Shown piece by piece: positions 19,584 through 28,106 of a stretch of DNA of 64,000 nt (its first letter is position 1; each line of letters begins with the position of its first letter). The DNA is from Gemmatimonadota bacterium (GTDB lineage: Bacteria > Gemmatimonadota > Gemmatimonadetes > Gemmatimonadales > GWC2-71-9), in contig PNAE01000007.1 of the NCBI GenBank assembly GCA_003169895.1, positions 1,655,978 to 1,719,977 on the forward strand. The letters run 5' to 3'. The translations under genes were made by a program, and so were the position numbers. Below the pieces are notes generated by a model. It was not told the origin of the DNA and did no database searches. It saw only the letters and a list, made by a program, of their open reading frames with translations.

Positions 19584-20903
19584 CTACTGAATCTCTCCGT
19601 CCAGTTCCAGGATCGCCTCGCGAATCTTCCGGCGCTGCGCCTCAAGATGCCGGAAGGCGCGCGGGCGCAGCAAACGCAGCGACAGGCCGCGCGCGGACCC
19701 GACCAGCCGGTCGAATTGTTCGACGAACAGCAACGCCGCGTAACCGGACACCGGACACGCCACGAACGCGAGCGTTGCGAGCCCTGCCCCCCAGTGCTTC
19801 CATACCAGCCACGCGATCACGAACCAGATGATCGGAAAGACCGCCGCCGCGGCAAAGATCTTGGTTGTGGCGACAACATCCCGCTGCACCTTGGCGGCGC
19901 GGGTGATCAGCGGGCCGGTGATCTTGTAAGCCGGCAGGTGGATGACGATGCCGACGACCGCCAACGGTGCCAGCAGGAGCAGCGTCACGACGGCGATCGA
20001 CGCATTCCGGGTGACCATGCCGACCGTGAGTCGTGATTCCAGCATGTTCTCGGGCGCCATCCCGGCGGCCACGAGTTCGGCGTCGTACCGGGTCAGCATG
20101 TGTTCGACCGCCGCGACCCGGTCCGGGATGCGTACGCGCAGTTGCGTGTATCCTCGAAGAAATCGCTGGCGCAGCGCGAACTGTCTCGTGAGGTCGCGAT
20201 CCTTCGTGCCAGGCCCTTCGACCGACGAGAAGATCCGCTCCGCTCGCGTGATGAGTCGCAGTGCCTCTTCCTGGTCCGCCTGGAGCGTGACCTTCGACAA
20301 TGCTTCCTGCAGGCGCGCCGTGAGCGCGCGAACGATTTCCGGCGTCGGCTCGCCGTCGGGCCCGAGCGGCTCCGACGCGACGGTGATCGGCTCACCGAAA
20401 CACAGCACCGCCGAGCTGCGGAAGGTCACCTTTGCCGTGTAGTAGAGGCCGCCTGGAACGATCCGCACCGGTAGACCGGGGTTCATGCTCGCTGCCCCGA
20501 GCGCCATCCGCGCCGAGCCGGTCTTGAACGGGCGCATCTTCGGGTCACTGTGCGACGTGCCCTCGGGAAAGAGCGCAATGGCGCCACCGCGGGCGAGCTC
20601 CTGCCATACCTTCTCGAACGTCTTGCGATTCTGCGATGTATCGGCGCCGTCCATGCGGCGATACACCGGGATCGACCCCATGGCGCGCGTGAGCCAGCCG
20701 ACAACCGGGATGCGGAATAGCGGTTCCTTGGCCAGGAAGACCACGCGGCGCGGCGCCAGGCCGAGCAGAAGGAGCGGATCGACGAGTGAGTTGGGATGAT
20801 TCAACAGGAGGATCACGGGGCCGGCCGGCGGCACGTGTTCGGCGCCGATGATTTCGACACGTCGAAAGAAGATGCGGACGATCAGCGCGATCAGGCGGCG
20901 CAT
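19584..20903 (-). CDS. 1-acylglycerol-3-phosphate acyltransferase-like (PlsC domain) membrane protein
   Basis: 439 residues. The PlsC acyltransferase domain is N-terminal, with motif I modified to NHPNSLVDP (N in place of part of the usual NHxxxxD, His and Asp both kept), and motif FPEGTSHSDP. A C-terminal part has two to three membrane segments (SIAVVTLLLLAPLAVVGIV, TKIFAAAAVFPIIWFVIAWL, GLATLAFVACPVSGYAALLF). It most likely acylates a phospholipid precursor at the inner membrane. The start ATG (20903-20901) shares one base with the MFS stop (TGATG), so translation is coupled. Confidence 0.85.
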   Translation of the reverse strand: MRRLIALIVRIFFRRVEIIGAEHVPPAGPVILLLNHPNSLVDPLLLLGLAPRRVVFLAKEPLFRIPVVGWLTRAMGSIPVYRRMDGADTSQNRKTFEKVWQELARGGAIALFPEGTSHSDPKMRPFKTGSARMALGAASMNPGLPVRIVPGGLYYTAKVTFRSSAVLCFGEPITVASEPLGPDGEPTPEIVRALTARLQEALSKVTLQADQEEALRLITRAERIFSSVEGPGTKDRDLTRQFALRQRFLRGYTQLRVRIPDRVAAVEHMLTRYDAELVAAGMAPENMLESRLTVGMVTRNASIAVVTLLLLAPLAVVGIVIHLPAYKITGPLITRAAKVQRDVVATTKIFAAAAVFPIIWFVIAWLVWKHWGAGLATLAFVACPVSGYAALLFVEQFDRLVGSARGLSLRLLRPRAFRHLEAQRRKIREAILELDGEIQ

Positions 20904-22198
20904 CAGGTGCGTCTCACGCCCTTCTGCAGTCCCCCGACGGTCCAGATCACTCCACTCAGTAGAATCGCCGCAGGCAGGATCAGCATCGCATGCTGGAGCG
21001 CGGGTCCGTCTCCCATGCCGTGGGCCTTGCTTGCCGTCGAGATCGCCCCGACGAGGAAGGGCGACGGCGCGTCGCCGAGCAGGTGCATCAAGAGGATGCT
21101 GAACGCCATGGCGGTGGCACGCTGCGTGGGCGCGACGTAGTTGACGATGGCGGAGTTGATCGGACCGGTGGACGCGAACATCATCAGTTCCGCGACAATC
21201 AGTCCGGCGAAGAAGAACGTCGGCTTACGCGCGGTGAGTGCCATCACGCAGAACGGTGCCGCAATCAGCGTCGCGATCCCGGACACGAGCAGGTAGGCGT
21301 GCCTGGTGTAGCGCAACACATAGTCGCCGATCCACCCACCGACGAAGGTCCCGGTGAACCCTGTAAGCACGGCGATCAACCCGACGAGCTTGTCGGCCCT
21401 CGCCTCTTTCATGCCATGGAACGACACCAGGAAGTCCGGGAACCAGAACGCCAGCGCGCCGAGCGCGAAGGTGTACGCGGCATAGCCGAGCACGGTGGTG
21501 CGGTATTGCGTGTTGCGGAGCAATCCGGCGTACGCCGCCAGGCGGCTACCACCCGTGGGGCCGGCATAATGGGGGATGTCATCGTCGCCGCCTTCCTGCG
21601 CGCCACGCGGGACCTCCGGCAACTTGAGCAGCAACACCGCGAGCACGAGCCCCGGCGCGCCGGCGACGAAGAACGCCGAGCGCCAGCCGAAGTGTTCCGC
21701 CATCCCGCCAGCGATGACGTATCCGAGCGCCGACCCGATCGGGATGGCCGCGAAGAACACTGAAAACACCCGCCCGCGCAGCCGCCGCGGAAACGAGTCC
21801 GCCAGCAAGCTCGGCGCAATCGATCCGTATGCCGCCTCGCCGATCCCCAACGTCGCTCGCGCAACGAACAGCGTGAAGAAGCTGACGGCGAAGCCGCCGA
21901 GCACAGTGGCGACGCTCCAGATGGCCACGCCCAACGCGATCAGTCGCGGCCGATGGCGAAGGTCACCGAGTTGTCCGAACCACGGCGACGCGATCGCATA
22001 CACGAGGATGAAGCCGGTGCCGAGGAGGCCGATCTGCGCCCGGTCGAGGTGTAACTCCGACTTCCCGAGGCTCACGGCGAGCCCCGGGACGATGAATCGG
22101 TCGATGTAGTTGAAGAGGTTGACGAACGTCAGCACCAGCAGGACGTTGCGCGCCGTGCCCGGCAGGATGGGTCGCGGCGCGGTTTTGTCCCTGCTCAT
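20903..22198 (-). CDS. MFS transporter, spinster-like
   Basis: 431 residues, about 12 membrane helices. NYIDRFIVPGL in helix 1, the loop GQLGDLRHRPRLIALG between helices 2 and 3, and GIGEAAYGSIAPSLLADSFP are typical of the spinster-type major facilitator branch. A cytoplasmic loop with acidic residues (EGGDDD) separates the halves. The substrate is unknown; coupling to a PlsC-type acyltransferase suggests a lipid or lipid-like cargo, which is only an inference. The stop overlaps the start of the acyltransferase. Confidence 0.88.
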   Translation of the reverse strand: MSRDKTAPRPILPGTARNVLLVLTFVNLFNYIDRFIVPGLAVSLGKSELHLDRAQIGLLGTGFILVYAIASPWFGQLGDLRHRPRLIALGVAIWSVATVLGGFAVSFFTLFVARATLGIGEAAYGSIAPSLLADSFPRRLRGRVFSVFFAAIPIGSALGYVIAGGMAEHFGWRSAFFVAGAPGLVLAVLLLKLPEVPRGAQEGGDDDIPHYAGPTGGSRLAAYAGLLRNTQYRTTVLGYAAYTFALGALAFWFPDFLVSFHGMKEARADKLVGLIAVLTGFTGTFVGGWIGDYVLRYTRHAYLLVSGIATLIAAPFCVMALTARKPTFFFAGLIVAELMMFASTGPINSAIVNYVAPTQRATAMAFSILLMHLLGDAPSPFLVGAISTASKAHGMGDGPALQHAMLILPAAILLSGVIWTVGGLQKGVRRT

Positions 22199-22266
22199 TC
22201 AGTGCTACCCAGCCTCGAGTTCCGATCCGCCGCGGCTGCCTTCGGCATCATGCCGGATTGGCACGC

Positions 22267-22857
22267 TCACGGCGTCACGACAACGGAACCGGTATAGGTG
22301 AATATCCGCCCGGTAATTGCTCCGATAACGGCATAGAGCACGATCGCGCAGATAATGACCACCACGGTATAGCCGACTGCCTTGTCATTGGGCGACTTCA
22401 TCAGTACCGGCAGACCCAGGTACAGGAGATAGAGCGAGTAGAGGCCCAGGATCGCCAGGATCGAGAGTGCCGGGAGCACCAGGAAAATACCGGCGACCCA
22501 GGAAGCCGTGCTGCAGTAAGCGGCAACTTTGAGGGCCTGGATCTGGTTCTTCTGTCCGCCAAAGCTCGGTGCGAGCGCGTCGATGATGAGGGCGAGGACG
22601 TAGACACCAATCAGCGCCAGGACATACCGCGCCACCGCCTGCTCGAGGCCGATGCTGATTGGCCACCGGAATGTGACGCCGAGCAGGCTGCCGCCGATCA
22701 GCGAAAACCCGACGAACCACGCGACTGCGGGAATGGCGGCGAGTGGGGCGATGTATCCCGTATACAGCGAGCCCACCGTTGTCGGCTCGGTATCGATGAC
22801 ACCCCACTCGGTCTTGGGGGTCAAGAGAATGCCCTTTACGCGGGAGACCAGATCCAT
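22267..22857 (-). CDS. Yip1-family membrane protein
   Basis: 196 residues with five or so hydrophobic segments and the short N-terminal VSRVKGILLTPKTEWGVID, which is the characteristic opening of bacterial Yip1-domain (PF04893-type) proteins. ATG 22857 is preceded by GGAGG with a 5 nt gap. Function in bacteria is not established; it may affect membrane properties. It ends 68 nt before the MFS gene and could be cotranscribed with it. Confidence 0.8.
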   Translation of the reverse strand: MDLVSRVKGILLTPKTEWGVIDTEPTTVGSLYTGYIAPLAAIPAVAWFVGFSLIGGSLLGVTFRWPISIGLEQAVARYVLALIGVYVLALIIDALAPSFGGQKNQIQALKVAAYCSTASWVAGIFLVLPALSILAILGLYSLYLLYLGLPVLMKSPNDKAVGYTVVVIICAIVLYAVIGAITGRIFTYTGSVVVTP

Positions 22858-23208
22858 GCGAACCTCCGTGCGACGGTGAACGACGGTGTTAGGTGGGAAG
22901 AGCCTGAAGGTATCTCTCGCGAGCAGACGCGGTAAGCCCCCGAACGCACTCGCGGTGCAGCTCCCCAGCTGGGCCTGATCGAGGACCGACGGGCACGGGC
23001 CACGGCAAGTTGGCGTTCGGGCGCAGGACGGCGAGAACGGGTTGTGGCGCGCGATGCCGGTGATCGCGTGCGTGGGGCAGGTCGTGGATCCAGCGGTACC
23101 GCTGGATCCGGCGACGGGGGGACCCCCTAGCCGTCCCCAGTCTGCGCGGTATGATAGTTCGGCCGGGGGTCACCGGCTTCCCCCTGCAACCGCTGGCTCG
23201 GAGGATCG
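22858..23208. other. 351-nt intergenic region between divergent genes
   Basis: No convincing gene: one open frame on the minus strand (about 22889-23173) is Arg/Pro-rich and looks like GC-driven noise. It contains the 24-bp palindrome at 23086-23109, a hairpin GACGG...CCGTC around 23113-23135 with a G-run facing a C-run, and TATGAT at 23150-23155, a good -10 hexamer 54 nt before the DUF4383 start. No matching -35 is seen. Confidence 0.5.
23086..23109. promoter_or_regulatory. 24-bp perfect palindrome upstream of the DUF4383 gene
   Basis: GGATCCAGCGGT is followed directly by its exact reverse complement. There is no loop, so it suits a dimeric protein-binding site better than an RNA hairpin. 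It lies about 40 bp upstream of the TATGAT at 23150 and 100 bp upstream of the start at 23209. Confidence 0.5.
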
Positions 23209-23604
23209 ATGAATCAGACGATCGCGAAGCTCTTTGGCTGGGTGCTGATCCTGGTTGGTGTCCTGGGCTTCCTCGGCTTCGCTGGCGGGACGATGAGCAT
23301 GGGGACGCCGAGCAATCTGCTCACCCTCTTTCCGGTCAACGTCGTACACAACATCGTGCACATTCTGATCGGCCTTTGGGGACTCAACGCGGCTCGCACA
23401 GCGACCGCTGCGACGGCGTACTGCAAGCAGGCCGGCGTGCTCTTCCTGCTGCTCGCCGTGCTCGGCTTCATTCCGGCGACGGCGACCATGCTCGCCAACC
23501 TGGTACCGATCGGTGGCGCCGATGTCTACCTCCACCTCCTGCTTGCGGTGATCCTGCTCTACTTCGGGTTCATGGGCCGATCGCCCCAGGCTGCGACGGC
23601 GTAA
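23209..23604 (+). CDS. DUF4383 membrane protein
   Basis: 131 residues with four predicted membrane helices: FGWVLILVGVLGFLGF, NVVHNIVHILIGLWGL, GVLFLLLAVLGFIPA and VYLHLLLAVILLYFGF. The His pair in helix 2 (HNIVHILIG) and the overall layout match the DUF4383 family. Function unknown. ATG 23209 is preceded by GGAGG (CTCGGAGGATCG). It has its own upstream region with a palindrome and a -10-like hexamer, and a repeat-type terminator candidate after it. Confidence 0.85.
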   Translation: MNQTIAKLFGWVLILVGVLGFLGFAGGTMSMGTPSNLLTLFPVNVVHNIVHILIGLWGLNAARTATAATAYCKQAGVLFLLLAVLGFIPATATMLANLVPIGGADVYLHLLLAVILLYFGFMGRSPQAATA

Positions 23605-23620
23605 GATCAAGCAAGGCAGT

Positions 23621-23711
23621 GGTGAGAGGCGAAAGGTGAGAGGTGAAAGGTGAAAGGGGGGTCGCCGACACGGCACCTCTCACCTCTTACCGCTCACCGC
23701 TAACCTCTTTC
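23621..23711. repeat. heptamer-repeat inverted element between convergent genes
   Basis: The left tract (23621-23661) is a run of 7-mers such as GTGAGAG, GCGAAAG, GTGAGAG, GTGAAAG, GTGAAAG. The right tract (23674-23711) is made of the complementary kind (CACCTCT, CACCTCT, TACCGCT...). GGTGAGAGGTG at 23635-23645 pairs perfectly with 23674-23684, and the pairing extends with mismatches. It fills the space between the DUF4383 gene and the glycosylase stop. Confidence 0.75.
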
Positions 23712-23721
23712 CGGGCACTTC

Positions 23722-24606
23722 TCACTCCAGGTCGTCGATCGATCTGGGCCAATCCTGCTTCAACAGCCGTGACATCGCCCGATCGGCGAGCAATTTGCCG
23801 CCGGTCTGGCATCGGGCGCAGTAGTTCGTCTCATTGGTCGCGTAGCGGATGCGCTGCACGGGAGCGCCGCAGTCGGGGCAGGGAAGCCGATAGCGGCCAT
23901 GGACCGCCATGCCCTCGCGGAACGCAGTGACTTGTTCCGGAAAGCCGTCGCCAACTTCATGTCGCAGCCGATTGATCCAATCGAGGAGCGTTGCTCGCAT
24001 CGCCTCATACAGCGCGCTGACCTGATCCGCTGCAAGCCTGGACGTCAGCAGCAACGGTGACAGCCGAGCGCGATGGAGGATCTCGTCCGAGTAGGCGTTG
24101 CCGATGCCGCTGAACAACCGTGGATCGGTCAATGCGCGCTTGAGCGTGTGATTCTCCGATTGCAGGCGGTCGCCAAACTGATCGCGGGTGATATCCAGCA
24201 CCTCGAGTCCGCCGCGATCGAACTCCCGCAGCCCCTGCTCATTTCGTACCAGATGGATCGATGCCCGGCGCTGTGTACCGGCCTCGGTGAGATACAACGT
24301 CCCAGACGGAAATACGAAGCTCGCCAGCGCGAGCTTGCCGCCGAGCTTCTTCGCGGGCGGGCGCCACCGGAGCCGTCCGGCGATCATCAGATGGACGACA
24401 ATGAACCGCCCGTTGTCGAGTCCGACCGCGATCCGCTTGCCGAGCCGGCGCAGCGACAGGACGGCGTGTCCAGCGCAGTCCGCCAATGGCGGATCCACCG
24501 ATCGGAGCACGAACGGATTGTGCAAGTCGACCCGCTGTAACACCTGGCCGCGCAGCAGCGCGTCGAGGCGCTCGACATACACAGTGACATCGGGAAGCTC
24601 GGGCAG
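23722..24606 (-). CDS. Fpg/Nei-family DNA glycosylase, apparent CTG start
   Basis: Removes damaged bases and nicks the strand, in base excision repair. 294 residues if translation starts at CTG 24606-24604. That start yields Pro-Glu-Leu-Pro-Asp-Val as residues 2-7; the N-terminal Pro is the Schiff-base nucleophile of this family and the Glu is also catalytic. GGGAG lies 5 nt upstream of that CTG (24616-24612). No ATG, GTG or TTG exists in frame upstream before a stop, and the first standard start (GTG 24582) would delete the active site. Other marks: HLMIAGRLRWRP, the helix-two-turn-helix GIGNAYSDEIL and the zinc finger CPDCG...CARCQ. Alternative: a pseudogene that lost its start codon. Confidence 0.87.
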   Translation of the reverse strand: MPELPDVTVYVERLDALLRGQVLQRVDLHNPFVLRSVDPPLADCAGHAVLSLRRLGKRIAVGLDNGRFIVVHLMIAGRLRWRPPAKKLGGKLALASFVFPSGTLYLTEAGTQRRASIHLVRNEQGLREFDRGGLEVLDITRDQFGDRLQSENHTLKRALTDPRLFSGIGNAYSDEILHRARLSPLLLTSRLAADQVSALYEAMRATLLDWINRLRHEVGDGFPEQVTAFREGMAVHGRYRLPCPDCGAPVQRIRYATNETNYCARCQTGGKLLADRAMSRLLKQDWPRSIDDLE

Positions 24607-24626
24607 CAGGACTCCCGGTTGCAGTG

Positions 24627-24677
24627 ACCTACCGTCGGTGGCTCCTGGTTCCGACCTCCCAGCCCCCAGATCTCAGC
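24627..24677 (-). repeat. degenerate heptamer tract between two minus-strand genes
   Basis: On the minus strand, right after the M1 peptidase stop, the sequence divides into 7-mers: GAGCTGA, GATCTGG, GGGCTGG, GAGGTCG, GAACCAG, GAGCCAC. No strong second arm is seen here. It lies just upstream of the glycosylase ribosome-binding site. Confidence 0.5.
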
Positions 24678-27143
24678 TCACGGCTTCTCCAGCGCCGCGA
24701 TCAGATCGGTCACCTGTCGCCTGGTATCCGGGTACGTGAGACTCGCGACCGCCCCCTTCAGGCGTTGCAGCGCGACGGCCTTGTCGATCCGGGCCATGCT
24801 GTTCCTGAATGCGCTGACGGTCCACCGCCGGACCGCCGACCGCGTGTCGTTCAGGTGGCCCGTGATCAGGTCGAGCGCGTGGGCGTTTCCGCGGGCGCCC
24901 AGGCTCGCCAGGACGTGGGCCGCGAATTCCTGCTGGCCGATGGCGGCATCGACGAGGCCGATGACGCTGGTGTCGTTTGTCTGGATGACGGCCGTGAAAG
25001 CGGCGCCCTGGATCGCGTCGCGATACGACGGCGTCGCGATTGCGCTGCTCACCAGATCGTGGGCGTGCGCCGAATCCGCCCGCACCAGCGTCAGCAGCGC
25101 AGCCGCGCGAACCTCGTAGCTCGAATCACGCAGGAACGCCTCACGGGCGGTGCCGGCTACGGTCTCACCGTCGAACTTTGCCATCGCGGTGATCGCGGCC
25201 GTGCGCACTGCCGCGGAGGTATCCTTCACGGCGTCGGACAGCGCCCCCATCGCGGTTGCGGCGGGAAACTCCGCGAGCGCCTGGATCGCCTGCACTCGAG
25301 TGAGGTAGTAGTCGGCCCGGGTTGCCGCCTCGGTGAGCGCGAACACCGCTTCGCGGTCGGTCTTGTACTGCGCTAGCTGGCCGATCGCCCACTGACGATC
25401 CCACAGGTTGGCGTCGTGGCGGAGCTGATCGGCAAGCCACGCGGTCGGCTGATCGAAACTCAAGCTCTTCAGGATCCGGTTCCCATCATCGAACACCACC
25501 ATCGTCGGCTCGGCATTCACGCTGTCGATGACGATGGTCTGCTCGCGTGCATCGAGCTGGCCGTGATAGAGCCTCTCGCCGCCGTGAAACCCGATGCGGA
25601 TCGTGACCGGCATCCGGAACGCGAGGGGAATGCTGAACAGGCGGCCCGTGCTGTCGACCTTGAACGAGTCGAGCTGCGTCTGCTGGACGGCGAGCGACAA
25701 CGTGGCCTTTGCCGCGTCGTAACTTGCCTTCACCGTGAACTTCGGATAGCCGGCGCCGTAGACCCACTCGTTCCAGAACCAGTCGAGGTTCTCCCCCGTA
25801 GCCGCCAGCACCGCCTTGCGCAGGTCCTCGGAGGTCGCGTTGCCGAACGCGTGCTGCACCAGGTAGCTGTGCACCGAGGCCCAGAACCGCTCCGGGCCGA
25901 GATAATCCTTCAGCATCTGCAGGACCAGCGCGCCCTTGGGATAGATGTTGTTCGATCCCATCGACGCGAGCGGCATCGAGCGGCTCGCCTCGATCCGCAG
26001 GTACTGGCGGTACTCGCTGACGTAGTAGTCCTGGGCTGCATGCGCGCCGAGCGCCTCGTTCCAGTACTGCCCGGGCATGAACTCGGCGAACCCTTCGTTC
26101 AGCCAGGTGTTGGCCCAGTTGTCGGTCGTCACATAGTCGCCAAACCACTGGTGCGCCAACTCGTGCGGAATCAGGATGTACTGGTACCATGGACGATCCC
26201 GGTAGGCGCGCGCGTCGGGGAGCCAGTCGACCAGTGTCGTCGCGCTGACGTTCTCCATGCCGCCGAAGAAGTCGGCCACGGTGGTCTGTGCGTACTTGGC
26301 CCAGGGATACCGGATGCCCGTGAGCCGGGAGTACACGCCGATCATGTCGGGGGTGACGTGGAACAGGCGCCACGCCCGGGTGCTGTCCTCATGATACGTG
26401 TAGTAGTCAACGGGTATGCCGTGCCAATTGTCGTGGATCGTTGCCAGTGGGGCGACAATCAGCGACACCAGGTAGGTCGCCGACGGTGAGGCCTGACTCC
26501 ATCTCATCGTGCGGTTGTTGCCCGCGACGACGTTGGACACCAGGCGACCGTTGGAGATCGCGAGATCATTTTTCGGCACCGTCGCGACCAGTTCCCAGGT
26601 CATCTTGTCGTTGGGGAAGTCATAGGTCGGAAACCAGTAGTGATTGTCGTGGTCCTCACCCTGGCTCCAGATCTGGTCGGGCCGGTGTGCCTGTCCGTCG
26701 CCGGTGATGAACGTGAGCCCGTGGCCACCGCGCACCGTGCCATGGTAGGCCACGGTGAACACCAGCGTGTCGCCGAAGCCGAGGGGCCGAGCCGGTCTGA
26801 TGACGAGGGTATCGCCGGCCCGGGAGCTCGTGAGCGCCCGGTTTGCGCGATCCCGCACCCTGTCGTTGACGAGCAACGGGCCTTCGTCGAGGATGACGGC
26901 GTCGAGATCCGGTCGCCGCGCAACCACCGTGGTCGTCACGCTGCCGTCGAACGACGTTGAGTCCCAGTTGAAATGCGACAACACGATGCGCTGATGGATG
27001 AGGTCGTAGTCGTGCGAGCGAGTGTAATGATCGTTGGCCATGAGCGCCACGTTCGACTGCGCTGGAACGGCTTGGCTGTTTACGCTTGGCACAACCAGCG
27101 TGAGCGAGCCAATGACGGTGACGATGAATGCAGGCAGACGCAT
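24678..27143 (-). CDS. secreted M1 aminopeptidase with C-terminal HEAT-like repeats
   Basis: 821 residues. Signal peptide FIVTVIGSLTLVVPSVNS, M1 N-terminal beta domain, then the zinc metallopeptidase domain: FGGMENVSA (exopeptidase GxMEN, about 293-300) and HELAHQWFGD with the downstream Glu in WLNEGFAEF (ligands His327, His331, Glu350; catalytic Glu328). The last 200 residues are Ala-rich helical repeats of about 30 residues (VKDTSAAVRTAAITAMAKF, AFLRDSSYEVRAAALLTLV), like PBS/HEAT repeats. It probably trims peptides outside the cytoplasm. Confidence 0.9.
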   Translation of the reverse strand: MRLPAFIVTVIGSLTLVVPSVNSQAVPAQSNVALMANDHYTRSHDYDLIHQRIVLSHFNWDSTSFDGSVTTTVVARRPDLDAVILDEGPLLVNDRVRDRANRALTSSRAGDTLVIRPARPLGFGDTLVFTVAYHGTVRGGHGLTFITGDGQAHRPDQIWSQGEDHDNHYWFPTYDFPNDKMTWELVATVPKNDLAISNGRLVSNVVAGNNRTMRWSQASPSATYLVSLIVAPLATIHDNWHGIPVDYYTYHEDSTRAWRLFHVTPDMIGVYSRLTGIRYPWAKYAQTTVADFFGGMENVSATTLVDWLPDARAYRDRPWYQYILIPHELAHQWFGDYVTTDNWANTWLNEGFAEFMPGQYWNEALGAHAAQDYYVSEYRQYLRIEASRSMPLASMGSNNIYPKGALVLQMLKDYLGPERFWASVHSYLVQHAFGNATSEDLRKAVLAATGENLDWFWNEWVYGAGYPKFTVKASYDAAKATLSLAVQQTQLDSFKVDSTGRLFSIPLAFRMPVTIRIGFHGGERLYHGQLDAREQTIVIDSVNAEPTMVVFDDGNRILKSLSFDQPTAWLADQLRHDANLWDRQWAIGQLAQYKTDREAVFALTEAATRADYYLTRVQAIQALAEFPAATAMGALSDAVKDTSAAVRTAAITAMAKFDGETVAGTAREAFLRDSSYEVRAAALLTLVRADSAHAHDLVSSAIATPSYRDAIQGAAFTAVIQTNDTSVIGLVDAAIGQQEFAAHVLASLGARGNAHALDLITGHLNDTRSAVRRWTVSAFRNSMARIDKAVALQRLKGAVASLTYPDTRRQVTDLIAALEKP

Positions 27144-27389
27144 GACGCCTCAGCGGAAGAGCGAGGAACCTGAATGGTCGCGGCGCAGTCGGGCTGGCGC
27201 CGGAGAGCACGGACCCGTACGAGCGGGCGGTGCGGTCGTGTCAGCCACTGACCGCCGTGGGGAAAACTAGCCGGGCGCCCGGCCCCGCTGACCCGTCCGC
27301 CCCTACCCCGACCGGCTCCGGCAGCCCATCTGGCGCGCTTCCTGCACTCCACGGTCGGAATGGCATTCCTCGGTCCGTGAGGCTGGCAG

Positions 27390-28106
27390 GTGGCAAGAGA
27401 GTGGGGCGGTGCGCTGGCGTCGGTTTTGGTGGTTGTTGTCGGCTCTCCGCGACCGGGCTCCCCGCCCAGGTCGGTGGCGTCCGACCCGGGTCGCATCGAG
27501 GGCGTTGCCAGCATCGCCCCCGTACTCACAGGCACGCGTGCACGCATCCGGGTGTACGATGAGCCCGGTACGCCGCCGCCGAAGCGGGAGCGCGATGGGC
27601 AGGCGCTGGCCAACGTGGTGATCTACCTGAATGCCGCGCCTGCGTTGCGCGGTGTGACGCCCCCGATTGCGCATGCCGCGGCGGCGCTGCACCAGCGAGA
27701 CGAGACGTTCGTGCCGCATGTCCTCCCGGTGGTGGTTGGAACGACCGTCGAGTTCACGAACGACGATCCGCTGTTTCATGATGTCTTCTCGCTTTCATCC
27801 GTGCGGGCGTTTGACCTCCAGCGATTCCCACAAGGAACCTCGCGCACGGTGGCATTTTCCAAACCGGGCGTGGTCGAGGTGTTTTGCCACATCCACGCCG
27901 ACATGAGCGCCTACATCCTGGTGCTCGGGAACACATTTTTCGTGAGCCCGGACTCGTCAGGGCACTTTGCGCTCGACGGCGTTCCCCCAGGGGACTATCA
28001 GATGGTCGCCTGGTACGAGCGATCGCACCCGGTGGTCACCCGGGTGCACGTCGACGCCGGGCGGACGACGCGCCAGGACGTGCGCATTCCGATCCCGGCG
28101 TCATGA
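27390..28106 (+). CDS. secreted plastocyanin-like cupredoxin with carboxypeptidase-regulatory-like tail
   Basis: 238 residues from GTG 27390. Hydrophobic leader ALASVLVVVVGSP, then a cupredoxin domain: EFTNDDPLFHDVFSL gives the first copper His, and VEVFCHIHADMSAY gives Cys, His and Met, so all four type-1 copper ligands are present. The last 50 residues (SGHFALDGVPPGDYQMVAWYE, in parts) resemble a carboxypeptidase regulatory-like beta domain, as in methylamine-utilisation-type proteins. Its stop overlaps the start of the sensor kinase (ATGA), so copper protein and kinase are coupled. It may carry electrons or sense copper or redox state. Confidence 0.83.
   Translation: MAREWGGALASVLVVVVGSPRPGSPPRSVASDPGRIEGVASIAPVLTGTRARIRVYDEPGTPPPKRERDGQALANVVIYLNAAPALRGVTPPIAHAAAALHQRDETFVPHVLPVVVGTTVEFTNDDPLFHDVFSLSSVRAFDLQRFPQGTSRTVAFSKPGVVEVFCHIHADMSAYILVLGNTFFVSPDSSGHFALDGVPPGDYQMVAWYERSHPVVTRVHVDAGRTTRQDVRIPIPAS

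Noticed and set aside
22889-23173. Possible small gene in the 22858-23208 spacer
   Set aside because: Arg/Pro-rich, no ribosome-binding site, and it runs through the perfect palindrome.
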